Shown: positions 1 to 8,475 of the stretch, in pieces
How the letters are laid out: every line of letters begins with the position of its first letter
Numbering within the stretch: position 1 is the stretch's first letter
Notes under the pieces: model-generated
Database searches by the model: none
What the model was told of the DNA's origin: nothing
Seen by the model: only the letters and a program-made list of their open reading frames with translations
NCBI GenBank assembly: GCA_021815835.1
Contig: JAKAZN010000013.1
Location: 1 to 12,249, forward strand
DNA length: 12,249 bases
Reading direction: 5' to 3'
DNA from: Pseudomonadota bacterium
GTDB taxonomy: Bacteria > Pseudomonadota > Alphaproteobacteria > Acetobacterales > Acetobacteraceae
Translations under genes and position numbers: made by a program

Positions 1-37
1 GCGATGACGATCAGGGGCAACCCTTGGCGGAGGCCGG
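1..37. other. Window edge downstream of the methyltransferase gene; no supported gene
   Basis: This is the short piece beyond the TAG stop of the methyltransferase gene. Read on the minus strand it has no ATG. It does contain a TTG followed by codons for Pro-Leu-Ile-Val-Ile that run off the window edge, preceded by AAGG, so a tenth gene of the cluster could begin here. The stretch is too short to call. Confidence 0.2.
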
Positions 38-964
38 CTACCCCGGCCGGCCGATCGCGTGCCAGCGCATCCAGCGCAACCGTCCCGTCCGCACCAGCCG
101 GGCGCGGCGCAACCAAGCCTCCGCCTCCCGCACGATCGCCGCGGCCTCCGCGGGGGCCGGCTTCTCGCCGCGTTCGCTCATGCCTCGCACCAGGACCCGC
201 CAGCCCTGCACGATCTGGTGCAGATGGGCGTGGGAGAGATCCTCGGTCACCCGCACGTCGAAGCGGCGATCGGCGAGCGCCCGGGTGACCGCCTCGACGG
301 TGGGCAGCGCCGGCGGCATCGCGGAGAGCGCGTGCCAGGCCGCCTCCTCCGCCCCCGCGGGATCGAAGCCGGCGCCGGCGACGGTGGCCAGCATGGTGAC
401 CTGCCCGCCGGGGCGGAGCGCGCGCAGGACCGCGTCGAACAGGGCCGGCGCGGAGGCGTGGTGGAACGGGTCGAGCGCCAGCACATGATGGGCGGAATGG
501 GGCGGAAAATCGGGCGCGCCGGGCGGAAAGGTCTCGATCCGCACCCGCTTGCCGAGACCGGCGTGGGCGCAGACCGCGACCGCCTCGGCGGCGAGGTCGG
601 GGTCCGTCTCGTATCCCGCGACCCAGGCGCCGAACAGGGTGGCCACGCAGCGCGCGGGACCGCCGGCGCCACAACCGAGCAGCAGCAGGGAGGAGGCGGC
701 GGAAAGACCCAGCGGGGTGGCCAGCCGCAACACCTCCTCCGACCCGCCGGGGCCGACGAAACCTTCCCCCCACAGGCGATGCAACAGCGCGCGGCGGGCG
801 TGCGGGAACGGGGCGGCGGAGGCACCGCGGGGAACGGCAAACGCCCGGGCGGCGGCGCCGTCGGCCGGGTCGGCGGGCACGCGCCCGGGCGCGGCGGCGA
901 AGGGCGCCTCCGGCCGGCGGGACAACCAGGCACGCACGTCGATCAACCGCATGCCACCCAGCAT
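38..964 (-). CDS. Class I SAM-dependent methyltransferase, substrate unknown
   Basis: A 308-residue protein with a Rossmann-type SAM-binding core. Motif I is a glycine-rich loop (LLLLGCGAGGPARC, residues 93-106). It is followed by an acidic residue at the end of the next strand (GYETDPD, about E119) and a post-motif segment LALDPFHHA (about 162-170). A WGEGFVGPGG stretch (65-74) before motif I resembles the WGEG-x-x-PGG segment of several small-molecule methyltransferases. The N-terminal 50 residues are Ala/Pro/Arg-rich and probably poorly ordered. The gene lies 35 bp after the MetE-like gene on the same strand, so it is probably the last readable gene of the ben-cat operon. The start is uncertain: ATG at 964 and ATG at 952 (MRLIDV) both lack a good SD. 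The fold assignment is secure. The substrate cannot be read from the sequence. A role in aromatic metabolism is inferred from position only. Confidence 0.8.
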   Translation of the reverse strand: MLGGMRLIDVRAWLSRRPEAPFAAAPGRVPADPADGAAARAFAVPRGASAAPFPHARRALLHRLWGEGFVGPGGSEEVLRLATPLGLSAASSLLLLGCGAGGPARCVATLFGAWVAGYETDPDLAAEAVAVCAHAGLGKRVRIETFPPGAPDFPPHSAHHVLALDPFHHASAPALFDAVLRALRPGGQVTMLATVAGAGFDPAGAEEAAWHALSAMPPALPTVEAVTRALADRRFDVRVTEDLSHAHLHQIVQGWRVLVRGMSERGEKPAPAEAAAIVREAEAWLRRARLVRTGRLRWMRWHAIGRPG

Positions 965-999
965 GGGGCGCAGCGGTTAACGCGAGGTTGCCGGCCGGG

Positions 1000-2169
1000 T
1001 CAGCCGAACAGCCGGCGGGACGCGATGCGCGCGCCCTCCGCCAGCGCGGCGAGCTTGGCCCAGACCACGTCCTCGGCCACCCGGCCGCGCCCGGCCGAGG
1101 TGTCGAAGCCGCAATCGGTGCCGGCGATGACGCGATGCGGATCGCCGACCGCGCGGGCAACCCCCTCGATCCGATCCGCCACCACTTCGGGGTGCTCGAC
1201 GAAATGGGTCAGCACGTCGATCACGCCGGCGACCACGATTTTCGATGGATCGGCGGCGAAGGCGGACAGGCATTTCGTCTCATGCGCGTGGCGCGGATTG
1301 GCCACCGGCAGGACGAAGCCGCCGACGCGGGCCTCGCGGATCGCCGGCAGGATCTCGGGCAGCGCCACGTCGCAATCATGCGGGCCTTCGTAATTGCCCC
1401 AGCAGGCGTGCAGCCGCACCCGATCGGGCGGGATGTCCACCAGCGCGTCGTTGATGGTGGCGACGACTTTTTCCACGAAGGCCACGAAATCCCCGACCGG
1501 GCGGTCCTGGAACGTGACGTGGCGTTCCAGCGCCAGATCCGGCGCGTCGATCTGCAACAGGAAGCCATGCGCGACGATGGCTTCGTATTCGACGCGCAAC
1601 GCCGCGCCGAGCGCGGCCAGATAGGCCGCGTCCGTGTCGTACCAGCGATTGCGGAGCGCGGTGGCGATGATTCCCGGGGACGGGGCGGTAAGGAAGGGCT
1701 CAGCGAAACGTCCGGGCGCGGCGGCCAGCGCGGCGGCGAAATCGTCGCATTCCGCGGCGATGGCGGCGCGGTCGAGATAGCGGACCTCGCCCACCGCCTC
1801 GGGCACCTGCTCGGCGTTGCTGACCGAGGCGCCGATCGAATCATGGGCCGATTTCCAGGCGCGATAGCCGGGATAGCGCGCGACATCGGCAAACACGCGC
1901 CGGCTCCAGCCGCCGCCGAAGCCGCTCATGCGGTGGCGGACATAGAGGAAGAACGCCTCGCGCTGCTGCTCGCCGTTATTGCCGATATCGATGCCGGCGG
2001 CGAGCTGCTTGCGCACGATATCATCGACCGCGGCGCGGCCGAGGCGGGCGATTTCCGCTTCGTCCACGGGCTTGCCGGCGGCGCGGGCGGCGTAGAGCGC
2101 GGTCAGGCGCGGCGGCCGGGGCAGGCTGCCGGTATGGGTGGTCAGGATACGGTTCTCGCTGCGCAGCAT
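1000..2169 (-). CDS. MetE-type (cobalamin-independent methionine synthase II family) zinc methyltransferase-like protein
   Basis: A 389-residue protein of the MetE C-terminal-domain (UROD/MetE TIM-barrel) superfamily, about half the length of full MetE and lacking its N-terminal folate half. The N-terminus (ILTTHTGSLPRP, 8-19) is typical of the short MetE-like group. Likely zinc ligands are visible: H254 and C256 in LHACWGN, and C353 in GTDCGFDT near the C-terminus, matching the HxC...C pattern of MetE and of epoxyalkane:coenzyme M transferase. Such enzymes activate a thiol on zinc for alkyl transfer. The real acceptor and donor are unknown here. The frame stays open upstream to 2391, but that part overlaps catC and looks non-coding. 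ATG at 2169 has GAGG six bases upstream and begins the conserved region. That SD lies inside a 9-bp hairpin. The gene is 59 bp after catC and 35 bp before a SAM methyltransferase. It may handle a methylated or thiol-linked side product, but authentic methionine synthesis is not excluded. Confidence 0.85.
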   Translation of the reverse strand: MLRSENRILTTHTGSLPRPPRLTALYAARAAGKPVDEAEIARLGRAAVDDIVRKQLAAGIDIGNNGEQQREAFFLYVRHRMSGFGGGWSRRVFADVARYPGYRAWKSAHDSIGASVSNAEQVPEAVGEVRYLDRAAIAAECDDFAAALAAAPGRFAEPFLTAPSPGIIATALRNRWYDTDAAYLAALGAALRVEYEAIVAHGFLLQIDAPDLALERHVTFQDRPVGDFVAFVEKVVATINDALVDIPPDRVRLHACWGNYEGPHDCDVALPEILPAIREARVGGFVLPVANPRHAHETKCLSAFAADPSKIVVAGVIDVLTHFVEHPEVVADRIEGVARAVGDPHRVIAGTDCGFDTSAGRGRVAEDVVWAKLAALAEGARIASRRLFG

Positions 2170-2174
2170 GGCGT

Positions 2175-2199
2175 GCCTCGGCGGTTGCGGCGCCGAGGC
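2175..2199 (-). promoter_or_regulatory. 9-bp hairpin covering the SD of the MetE-like gene
   Basis: Perfect inverted repeat: GCCTCGGCG (2175-2183) and CGCCGAGGC (2191-2199) around a 7-base loop. In the minus-strand transcript the 3' arm contains GAGG (2179-2176), six bases before the ATG at 2169, so the SD is base-paired when the stem forms. This would lower initiation unless the stem is opened by a ribosome or a factor. It sits between catC and the MetE-like gene. The geometry is seen directly; regulation is an inference. Confidence 0.5.
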
Positions 2200-2228
2200 T
2201 CGCGCGGAACGGGGATGGGCGCCAGGGG

Positions 2229-2507
2229 TCAGCCGATCGCCGAGGGATGGCGGGCGAGCGGGGTCACGACGATCGCCATGAACGGAAACAGCGGCAGCGA
2301 GGACAGGATCGCGTGCAGCTCGTCGTGGTCCGTCACGTCGAACACGCTGACATTGGCATAGGCACCGGCGATGCGCCACAGATGCGGCCATTTGCCGGCG
2401 CGTTGCAATTCCCAGGCGCGCGACTTCTCCGCTGCCTTCAGCGCCTCGAACGCGGCCGGGTCAAGATCGCGCGGCGGGTGGACATCCATGCGGACGTGAT
2501 ACAGCAT
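2229..2507 (-). CDS. catC: Muconolactone delta-isomerase
   Basis: A 92-residue cytoplasmic enzyme that isomerises (+)-muconolactone to beta-ketoadipate enol-lactone (3-oxoadipate enol-lactone). The sequence follows the family over its whole length: MLYHVRMDV at the N-terminus, LKAAEKSRAWELQRAGKW in the first helix region, HLWRIAGAYANVSVFDV (about 42-58), LPLFPFM, and RHPSAI at the end. Family members are about 90-96 residues and form large ring-shaped oligomers, so this is complete with only a slightly short tail. The SD GGAGG (2518-2514) directly follows the catB TAA stop and lies six bases from the ATG. The 11-bp spacing implies tight coupling with catB. The operon order catA-catB-catC supports the call. 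Confidence 0.96.
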   Translation of the reverse strand: MLYHVRMDVHPPRDLDPAAFEALKAAEKSRAWELQRAGKWPHLWRIAGAYANVSVFDVTDHDELHAILSSLPLFPFMAIVVTPLARHPSAIG

Positions 2508-2518
2508 CGTTGCCTCCG

Positions 2519-3676
2519 TTACCGGCGCGCGAAGCGGCGGAGCTTGTCGGGATCGAGGGTGACGCCGAGGCCGGGTCCGGTCGGCGGGTGGATATGGAAA
2601 TCGGCGAAGCGGAGCGGTTCCGTGACAAGGTCCTCGGTCAGGATCTGCGGCCCGAAATGCTCGCAGCCCCAGGCCAGGCTCGGCAGGCCGGCGAACACCG
2701 CGAGATGCGCCGCCGCCCCGATCGAGCTTTCCAGCAGGCAGCCGCCATAGATCCCGATCCCCGCGGCCTCGGCCACCGCCGCCACGTCGCGGGTCGCAAG
2801 CAGGCCGCCATGCTTGACCAGCTTCAGCGACACCACGTCGGCGGCACCGGCGCGCGCCACGTCCGCCATCTCGTGGGCGGAGAAGACGCTTTCATCGGCC
2901 ATCAGCGGCACCGTCGCGCGGGTGCGCAGCCGCGCCATGCCGGCGATGTTCCAGGCCGGCAGCGGTTGTTCGACCAGGGTCACGCCCAGCTCCGCCAGCA
3001 CCGGCAGCGCGGCGAGCGCGGTCGGCTCGTCCCAGGCCTGGTTGGCATCGACGATCAGCCGGGCGCGGCCTTCGAGCGCGACGGCGAGCCGGCGCAGCCG
3101 CGCAAGGTCGCTCGCCACCGATTCCGCGCCGATCTTCACCTTGAAGGTCTCATGCAGGCGCCGCGCGAGTTTCTGTTCCGCCTCGTCGATCTCCTGCGCC
3201 GGATCGCCCGAAGCGAGCGTCCACAGGACCGGGATGCGATCGCGCACGACGCCGCCGAGAAACTGCGCGGCGGGAACGCCGAGCGTCTTGCCCACCGCGT
3301 CGAACAGCGCGGATTCGAGCGCGCCCTTGGCGGCGTTGTTGCGTTTGGCCGCGCCGTCCATCCGCGCGCGCGCGGCCTGGAAGCGCTCGGCGGGCGCGCC
3401 GATGAGCGCGGGGGCCAGATGGGCGTCGATCGTCGCCTTGATCGATTCCACGCTCTCCTCGCTCCAGCGCGGCCCGCCCAGGGTCGCGGCCTCGCCGATT
3501 CCCTCCACGCCGTTGCCGAGACGGATGGTCACGATGACGTAGCTTTGCGCGGTGACGGAGAGTGAGGACAACTTGTGGCGGCGCAATGTCGGGACATCGA
3601 CGATGGTGGCCTCGATCGCGGCGACGGTCAGGTCGCGCGCGAGATCGGCCGGAAGAACGGCGTGGGTGTCGGGCAT
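2519..3676 (-). CDS. catB: Muconate cycloisomerase (cis,cis-muconate lactonizing enzyme)
   Basis: A 385-residue member of the enolase superfamily (mandelate racemase/muconate lactonizing subgroup) that converts cis,cis-muconate to muconolactone with a divalent metal, normally Mn2+. All the expected residues are present: the catalytic KVKIG lysines (K179, K181), metal ligands D210 (DANQAW), E236 (EQPLP) and D261 (ADES), the second general base lysine in SLKLVKHGG (K285), and E339 in GCEHFGP. The N-terminal capping domain is about residues 15-145 and the barrel follows. The protein is about a dozen residues longer than Pseudomonas CatB, all at the N-terminus. No clear SD precedes the ATG at 3676, so the start is less certain than the product. 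It is 61 bp after catA, with a strong hairpin in the gap, and 11 bp before catC. Chloromuconate cycloisomerase is an alternative, but the benzoate context favours CatB. Confidence 0.95.
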   Translation of the reverse strand: MPDTHAVLPADLARDLTVAAIEATIVDVPTLRRHKLSSLSVTAQSYVIVTIRLGNGVEGIGEAATLGGPRWSEESVESIKATIDAHLAPALIGAPAERFQAARARMDGAAKRNNAAKGALESALFDAVGKTLGVPAAQFLGGVVRDRIPVLWTLASGDPAQEIDEAEQKLARRLHETFKVKIGAESVASDLARLRRLAVALEGRARLIVDANQAWDEPTALAALPVLAELGVTLVEQPLPAWNIAGMARLRTRATVPLMADESVFSAHEMADVARAGAADVVSLKLVKHGGLLATRDVAAVAEAAGIGIYGGCLLESSIGAAAHLAVFAGLPSLAWGCEHFGPQILTEDLVTEPLRFADFHIHPPTGPGLGVTLDPDKLRRFARR

Positions 3677-3699
3677 GGGTTGGGTCCGGAAGAAGGGGC

Positions 3700-3730
3700 G
3701 GCCCGGCCGCGCGCGGGGTACGGCCGGGCC
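3700..3730 (-). promoter_or_regulatory. 10-bp GC hairpin between catA and catB
   Basis: Perfect inverted repeat GGCCCGGCCG (3700-3709) and CGGCCGGGCC (3721-3730) with an 11-base loop, starting 7 bases after the catA stop and ending about 24 bases before the catB ATG. The stem is entirely G/C. There is no T-run after it on the minus strand, so it is a poor intrinsic terminator. An mRNA processing or stability element, or partial attenuation between catA and catBC, is more likely. Function is inferred. Confidence 0.5.
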
Positions 3731-3737
3731 AGGGGCG

Positions 3738-4658
3738 TCAGGCAGCTTCGGCGTGGGCGCGGGTCACCACGGTGCGCGGCGCGGTCGCGGTCTCGGCGTG
3801 CAGGACGAAATCGAAGCCGATTTCGGCGAACGGGGCATTGAGGCCGCGCGCGTGGATGGCGGCGGGATCGGCGTTGCGGCGCACCGCCGGGATCAGGCCG
3901 TCGCGGGTGGCGAAGGCGAAATCGTCATGCAGGTAGTCGTCGCCGTCGATATTGATCTGCGTGGTCAGCTTGCGATAGCCGGGCGCGGTGACAAAGAAGT
4001 GGATATGCGCGGGGCGGTGACCGTGCCGGCCGAGATGGTCCAGCAGAAGCTGCGTCGGGCCGTCCGGCGGGCAGGCATAGCCGGAGGGCAGCAGGGTCCG
4101 AAACCGGTAGCGGCCTTCCGCGTCCGCCTCGATCCGCCGGCGCAGATTGTATTTCGCCTGCGACGGATCGAAGAAGGAATATCCGCCCAGCGTGTTCGCG
4201 TGCCAGACATCGACCACGGCGCCGGCGACCGGCTTGCCGTTCACGTCGCGCACCTGGCCTTCCATGAACAGCACCTCGCCCTGCTCGGTGCCGTCATCGA
4301 GCCGGGCCTCGCCCCGCGACAGCGGCGCGCCGGCAACATAGAGCGGGCCTTCGATGGTGCGCGGCGTGCCGCCCTCGATCCCGGCTTTCGCCTCCGCCTG
4401 GTCCATCCGCAGATCGAGGAAGGTTTCAAGCCCGAGCCCCGGCACCAGCAGGCCGACCTCGCCCGACTGGCCGAGCCGGGTCAGGTAGCCCATCGCCGCC
4501 CAGAACTCGTCCGGCTGGATGTCGAATTCCTCGATCAGCCGGAACAGATCGGCGGTGGCGCGGCGGACGATCGCCTTCATGCGGGGATCGCCCGCATCAT
4601 TGTCATGCCCGGCGACCTTGTCGAGCAGCGACTGCACGGTTTTCGTATCGGTCAACAT
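3738..4658 (-). CDS. catA: Catechol 1,2-dioxygenase (intradiol)
   Basis: A 306-residue non-haem Fe(III) intradiol dioxygenase that cleaves catechol to cis,cis-muconate. The N-terminal helical dimerisation/lipid-binding domain covers about 1-100 and the catalytic beta-sandwich about 100-285. The four iron ligands can be assigned: Y160 (NTLGGYSFFD), Y194 (PSGYACPPDGPTQ), and H218 and H220 (HRPAHIHFF). R215, next to the histidines, matches the conserved active-site arginine. The length is normal for CatA. The SD AGGAGAG lies a few bases before the ATG at 4658, and the gene follows benD by 24 bp, so catechol made by BenD is handed straight to it. Chlorocatechol and hydroxyquinol dioxygenases are relatives. 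The N-terminal domain length and the ben/cat context favour catechol as substrate, although some activity on substituted catechols is possible. Confidence 0.96.
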   Translation of the reverse strand: MLTDTKTVQSLLDKVAGHDNDAGDPRMKAIVRRATADLFRLIEEFDIQPDEFWAAMGYLTRLGQSGEVGLLVPGLGLETFLDLRMDQAEAKAGIEGGTPRTIEGPLYVAGAPLSRGEARLDDGTEQGEVLFMEGQVRDVNGKPVAGAVVDVWHANTLGGYSFFDPSQAKYNLRRRIEADAEGRYRFRTLLPSGYACPPDGPTQLLLDHLGRHGHRPAHIHFFVTAPGYRKLTTQINIDGDDYLHDDFAFATRDGLIPAVRRNADPAAIHARGLNAPFAEIGFDFVLHAETATAPRTVVTRAHAEAA

Positions 4659-4682
4659 GGTTCTCTCCTGTCGGTGTGCGGG

Positions 4683-5477
4683 TCAGCCGAGATCGCCGCC
4701 CGCGACGGGCAGCGTGACGCCGGTGATGTAGGAGGCCTCGGGCGAGGCCAGGAACAGGATCGCGGCGGCCTGCTCCTCGATCGTGCCGTAGCGTTTCAGC
4801 AACGAGGATCCGGTCGTCTGATCGACGACCTGTTGGTACCACGCGGTCTCCTCCGCGCTGGGTTCGGCCGCGTTGCGTGGGATTCGCCGCGCGGGCGCGG
4901 CGGTGCCGCCGGGGGCGATGGCGGCGACGCGGATGTTGCGATCGGCGTATTCCATCGCGAGACAGGCGGTGATGGCGTTCACCCCGCCCTTGGCCGCGGC
5001 GTAGGGCACGCGGTTCACCCCGCGGGTGGCCACCGATGAAACATTCACGATCACCCCCCCGCCCGCCGCCAGCATCGCCGGCAGGACGGCGTGGCAGCAC
5101 CAGAGCGTGGGATACAGCGAGCGGTTGATCTCCGCCGCGATCTCCGCCTCGGCGTAGCGGTGAAAGGGCTTGGCCCAGATCGTCCCGCCGACATTGTTGA
5201 TCAGCACGTCGATGCGCCCGAAACGCGCCAGCGCCGCTTCCATCGCCGCGTTGGCGCCGGCGAAGGTTTCGAGATCGGCGGTGACGGCGATCGCCATCGC
5301 GCCCAGCTGCTCGGCCTCCGCGCGGGTCTCCGCGATCAGCGCCGAGCGATCGATCAGCACCAGCGCCGCGCCCTCCCGCGCCAGCCGCAGCGCCACCGCG
5401 CGCCCGATCCCCTGCGCCGCCCCGGTCACGACCGCGATCTTGCCGTCGAACCGCCCCGGATGGTAGCTGGCGCTCAT
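4683..5477 (-). CDS. benD: cis-1,6-dihydroxycyclohexa-2,4-diene-1-carboxylate dehydrogenase (benzoate diol dehydrogenase)
   Basis: A 264-residue classical short-chain dehydrogenase that oxidises the benzoate cis-diol with NAD+ and decarboxylates it to catechol. Seen in order: the nucleotide-binding TGAAQGIG (18-25), an Asp at the end of the second strand (LIDRS, D43) that favours NAD over NADP, NNVGG (94-98), catalytic serine in VNVSSVA (S147/S148), and Y159-x3-K163 (YAAAK). The C-terminal LFLASPEASYITGVTLPVAGG is typical of the family. Length is normal. The start codon lies one base after the benC TGA stop, which suggests translational coupling. SDR enzymes are hard to assign by sequence alone. 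Its place between benC and catA makes BenD by far the most likely function. Confidence 0.94.
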   Translation of the reverse strand: MSASYHPGRFDGKIAVVTGAAQGIGRAVALRLAREGAALVLIDRSALIAETRAEAEQLGAMAIAVTADLETFAGANAAMEAALARFGRIDVLINNVGGTIWAKPFHRYAEAEIAAEINRSLYPTLWCCHAVLPAMLAAGGGVIVNVSSVATRGVNRVPYAAAKGGVNAITACLAMEYADRNIRVAAIAPGGTAAPARRIPRNAAEPSAEETAWYQQVVDQTTGSSLLKRYGTIEEQAAAILFLASPEASYITGVTLPVAGGDLG

Positions 5478-5478
5478 C

Positions 5479-7024
<1,546 letters not shown>

Positions 7025-7025
<1 letters not shown>

Positions 7026-8365
7026 CACCGGCTCTCCCCTTCCAGCGCGCGGGTCATCGCGTCGTGCCAGTATTTGTGCTGCACCACGAACAAGCCCTCG
7101 TCCTCGGTGCGCAGGCCGCTCAGCAGCGGCTTGAGGCCGATCGCCGCCGCCGCCGCGTCGGCGCCGGGGACCCAGTGCGCCGCGCCGCGGCTCATGTCGT
7201 TCCAGCGCGCGGCGGCCCCGAGGTAGGACATCTGGCAGGCGCGAAATTCCTCCAGATCGTCGGGCGTCGCCATGCCGCTCGCGTTGAAGAAATCCTCGTA
7301 TTGCCGGATGCGCCGGGCGCGGGCATCGGACGCCTCGCCGCGGGGCGCGATGCAGTAGATGGTGACCTCGGTCTTGTCGACCGCGATCGGGCGGTAGGTG
7401 CGGATCTGCGAGCTGAACTGATCCATCAGATAGACGTTGGGATAGAGGCACAGATTGCGTGACCGCTGCACCATCCAATCCGCCCGCGCCGGGCCGAATT
7501 GCGCGGCCAGTTCCTCGCGCCGCTCCCAGTTCGGCCGATCCTCGGGGTTGGCCCAGTTGGTCCACAGCAGCAGGTGGCCGTTCTCGAACGAGTAGAACCC
7601 GCCGCCCTGCTTGGCCCAGCCGCCGGCCGACATCGCGCGGATGGTATCGGGCTGCGCCGCTTCCTTGCGCCGCCCGGTGGTGGCGGCATAGTTCCAATGC
7701 ACCGCCGTCACGTGATAGCCGTCGGCACCGTTTTCCGTCTGCAATTTCCAGTTGCCGTCGAACACGTAGGTCGACGACCCGCGCAGCACCTCCAGCCCCT
7801 GCGGCGACTGGTCGACGATCATGTCGATGATCTTTGCCGCTTCCCCCAGATGCTCGGCCAGCGGGACCACGTCGGGATTCAGGCTGCCGAACAGGAAGCC
7901 GCGATAGGATTCGAAGCGCGCCACCCGGGTCAGGTCGTGCGAGCCGCCCTTGTTGAACCCCTCCGGATAGCCCGCGCCCTCCGGGTCCTTCACCTTCAGC
8001 AGCTTGCCCGAATTATTGAAGGTCCAGCCATGGAACGGGCAGGTATAGGTGGATTTGTTGGCCCGCTTGTGGCGGCACAACATCGCGCCGCGATGCGAGC
8101 AGGCATTCAGGAAGGCGTTCAGCTCGCCCGCCCGGTTGCGGGCGATGAAGATCGGCTGGCGGCCCATCGTGGTGGTGAAATAATCGTTCGGATTCGGGAT
8201 CTGGCTCTCATGCGCCAGGTAGATCCAGTTGCCCTCGAAGATGTGCTTCATCTCCAGCTCGAACAGGGCCGGATCGGTGAAGATATCGCGGGCGACGCGG
8301 TGGACGCCGCGCGCCGGATCGTCTTCCAGCGCGGCCTGCAAGGTGGCGTGCGGCTCGTTCGGCAT
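7025..8365 (-). CDS. benA: Benzoate 1,2-dioxygenase large (alpha) subunit
   Basis: A 446-residue Rieske non-haem iron oxygenase alpha subunit that adds O2 to benzoate, giving the 1,2-cis-diol carboxylate. The Rieske [2Fe-2S] ligands are C89-x-H91 and C109-x2-H112 (CSHRGAMLC...CPFHGW). The catalytic-domain mononuclear iron ligands are H218 and H223 in [15 protein letters not shown], with bridging D215 and a carboxylate at D369/D370 (TPDDLEEF). It is slightly shorter than Acinetobacter BenA but complete. A strong SD (AGGAGGA, 8377-8371) lies five bases before the ATG at 8365. It is the first gene of the leftward operon and lies 110 bp from the divergent regulator gene. XylX-like toluate or anthranilate dioxygenase is the main alternative; the neighbouring benD/catABC genes and the regulator make benzoate most likely. 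Confidence 0.95.
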
Positions 8366-8393
8366 CCGGCTCCTCCTGGGCTTGGTTCGCTTG

Positions 8394-8442
8394 GTCTTGG
8401 ACGCCGCCCGTGTCGCATCTTCCGGAACCGGAAATCCAAGAC
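8394..8442. repeat. 8-bp inverted repeat in the benA-regulator gap
   Basis: GTCTTGGA (8394-8401) and TCCAAGAC (8435-8442) are perfect inverted copies, 33 bases apart. Between them lies a TTCCGGAA palindrome (8420-8427), part of a CCGGAA tandem. The arms flank the place where the benA core promoter should sit. It could be a second protein site, a DNA loop aid or an RNA stem. No function is established. Confidence 0.4.
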
Positions 8443-8458
8443 TAAATGGGTCGGCTCC

Positions 8459-8473
8459 ATACCCGGGAGGTAT
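8459..8473. promoter_or_regulatory. BenM/CatM-type operator (ATAC-N7-GTAT)
   Basis: The sequence ATACCCGGGAGGTAT matches exactly the ATAC-N7-GTAT consensus known for the LysR regulators BenM and CatM of Acinetobacter, and its dyad extends to ATACC-N5-GGTAT. The encoded regulator has a DNA-binding domain very close to theirs, so site and protein fit. The site overlaps the GGGAGG SD of the probable TTG start at 8476, so bound regulator would block its own gene while being placed to activate benA. Confidence 0.75.
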
Positions 8474-8475
8474 CG

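Larger units (their letters stand above)
8366..8475. promoter_or_regulatory. Divergent benA / LysR-regulator control region
   Basis: A 110-bp gap between two divergent genes. On the minus strand it should hold the benA promoter. A possible -35 TTGGAT (8439-8434) has only a poor -10 match at 17 bases, consistent with an activator-dependent promoter. The exact ATAC-N7-GTAT site is centred at 8466, about 65 bp upstream of a benA transcription start near 8400, which is the usual LysR activation geometry. CTTGG occurs three times (8381-8385, 8390-8394, 8396-8400) and CCGGAA twice in tandem (8422-8433). Promoter positions are inferred, not read unambiguously. Confidence 0.65.

Noticed and set aside
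59..1393. 444-residue open frame on the plus strand opposite the methyltransferase and the end of the MetE-like gene
   Set aside because: Composition is dominated by Gly, Arg, Gln, His and Ala with no recognisable domain. It is the antisense shadow expected in GC-rich coding DNA.
988..2361. 457-residue plus-strand open frame opposite the MetE-like gene
   Set aside because: It lies antiparallel to a gene with clear zinc-ligand motifs and family similarity, and has no domain of its own.
2170..2391. Upstream extension of the MetE-like gene by 74 residues
   Set aside because: It overlaps catC out of frame, is Arg/Ala/Pro-rich, and the downstream ATG at 2169 has correctly spaced SD and conserved N-terminus.
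3552..5039. 495-residue plus-strand open frame opposite catA and benD
   Set aside because: Both strands cannot plausibly code here. catA and benD show all catalytic residues, while this frame is low-complexity Arg/Gly-rich.
7026..7697. Upstream extension of benB to 7697
   Set aside because: It runs inside benA in another frame. The ATG at 7025, coupled to the benA stop by TGATG, gives the normal family length.
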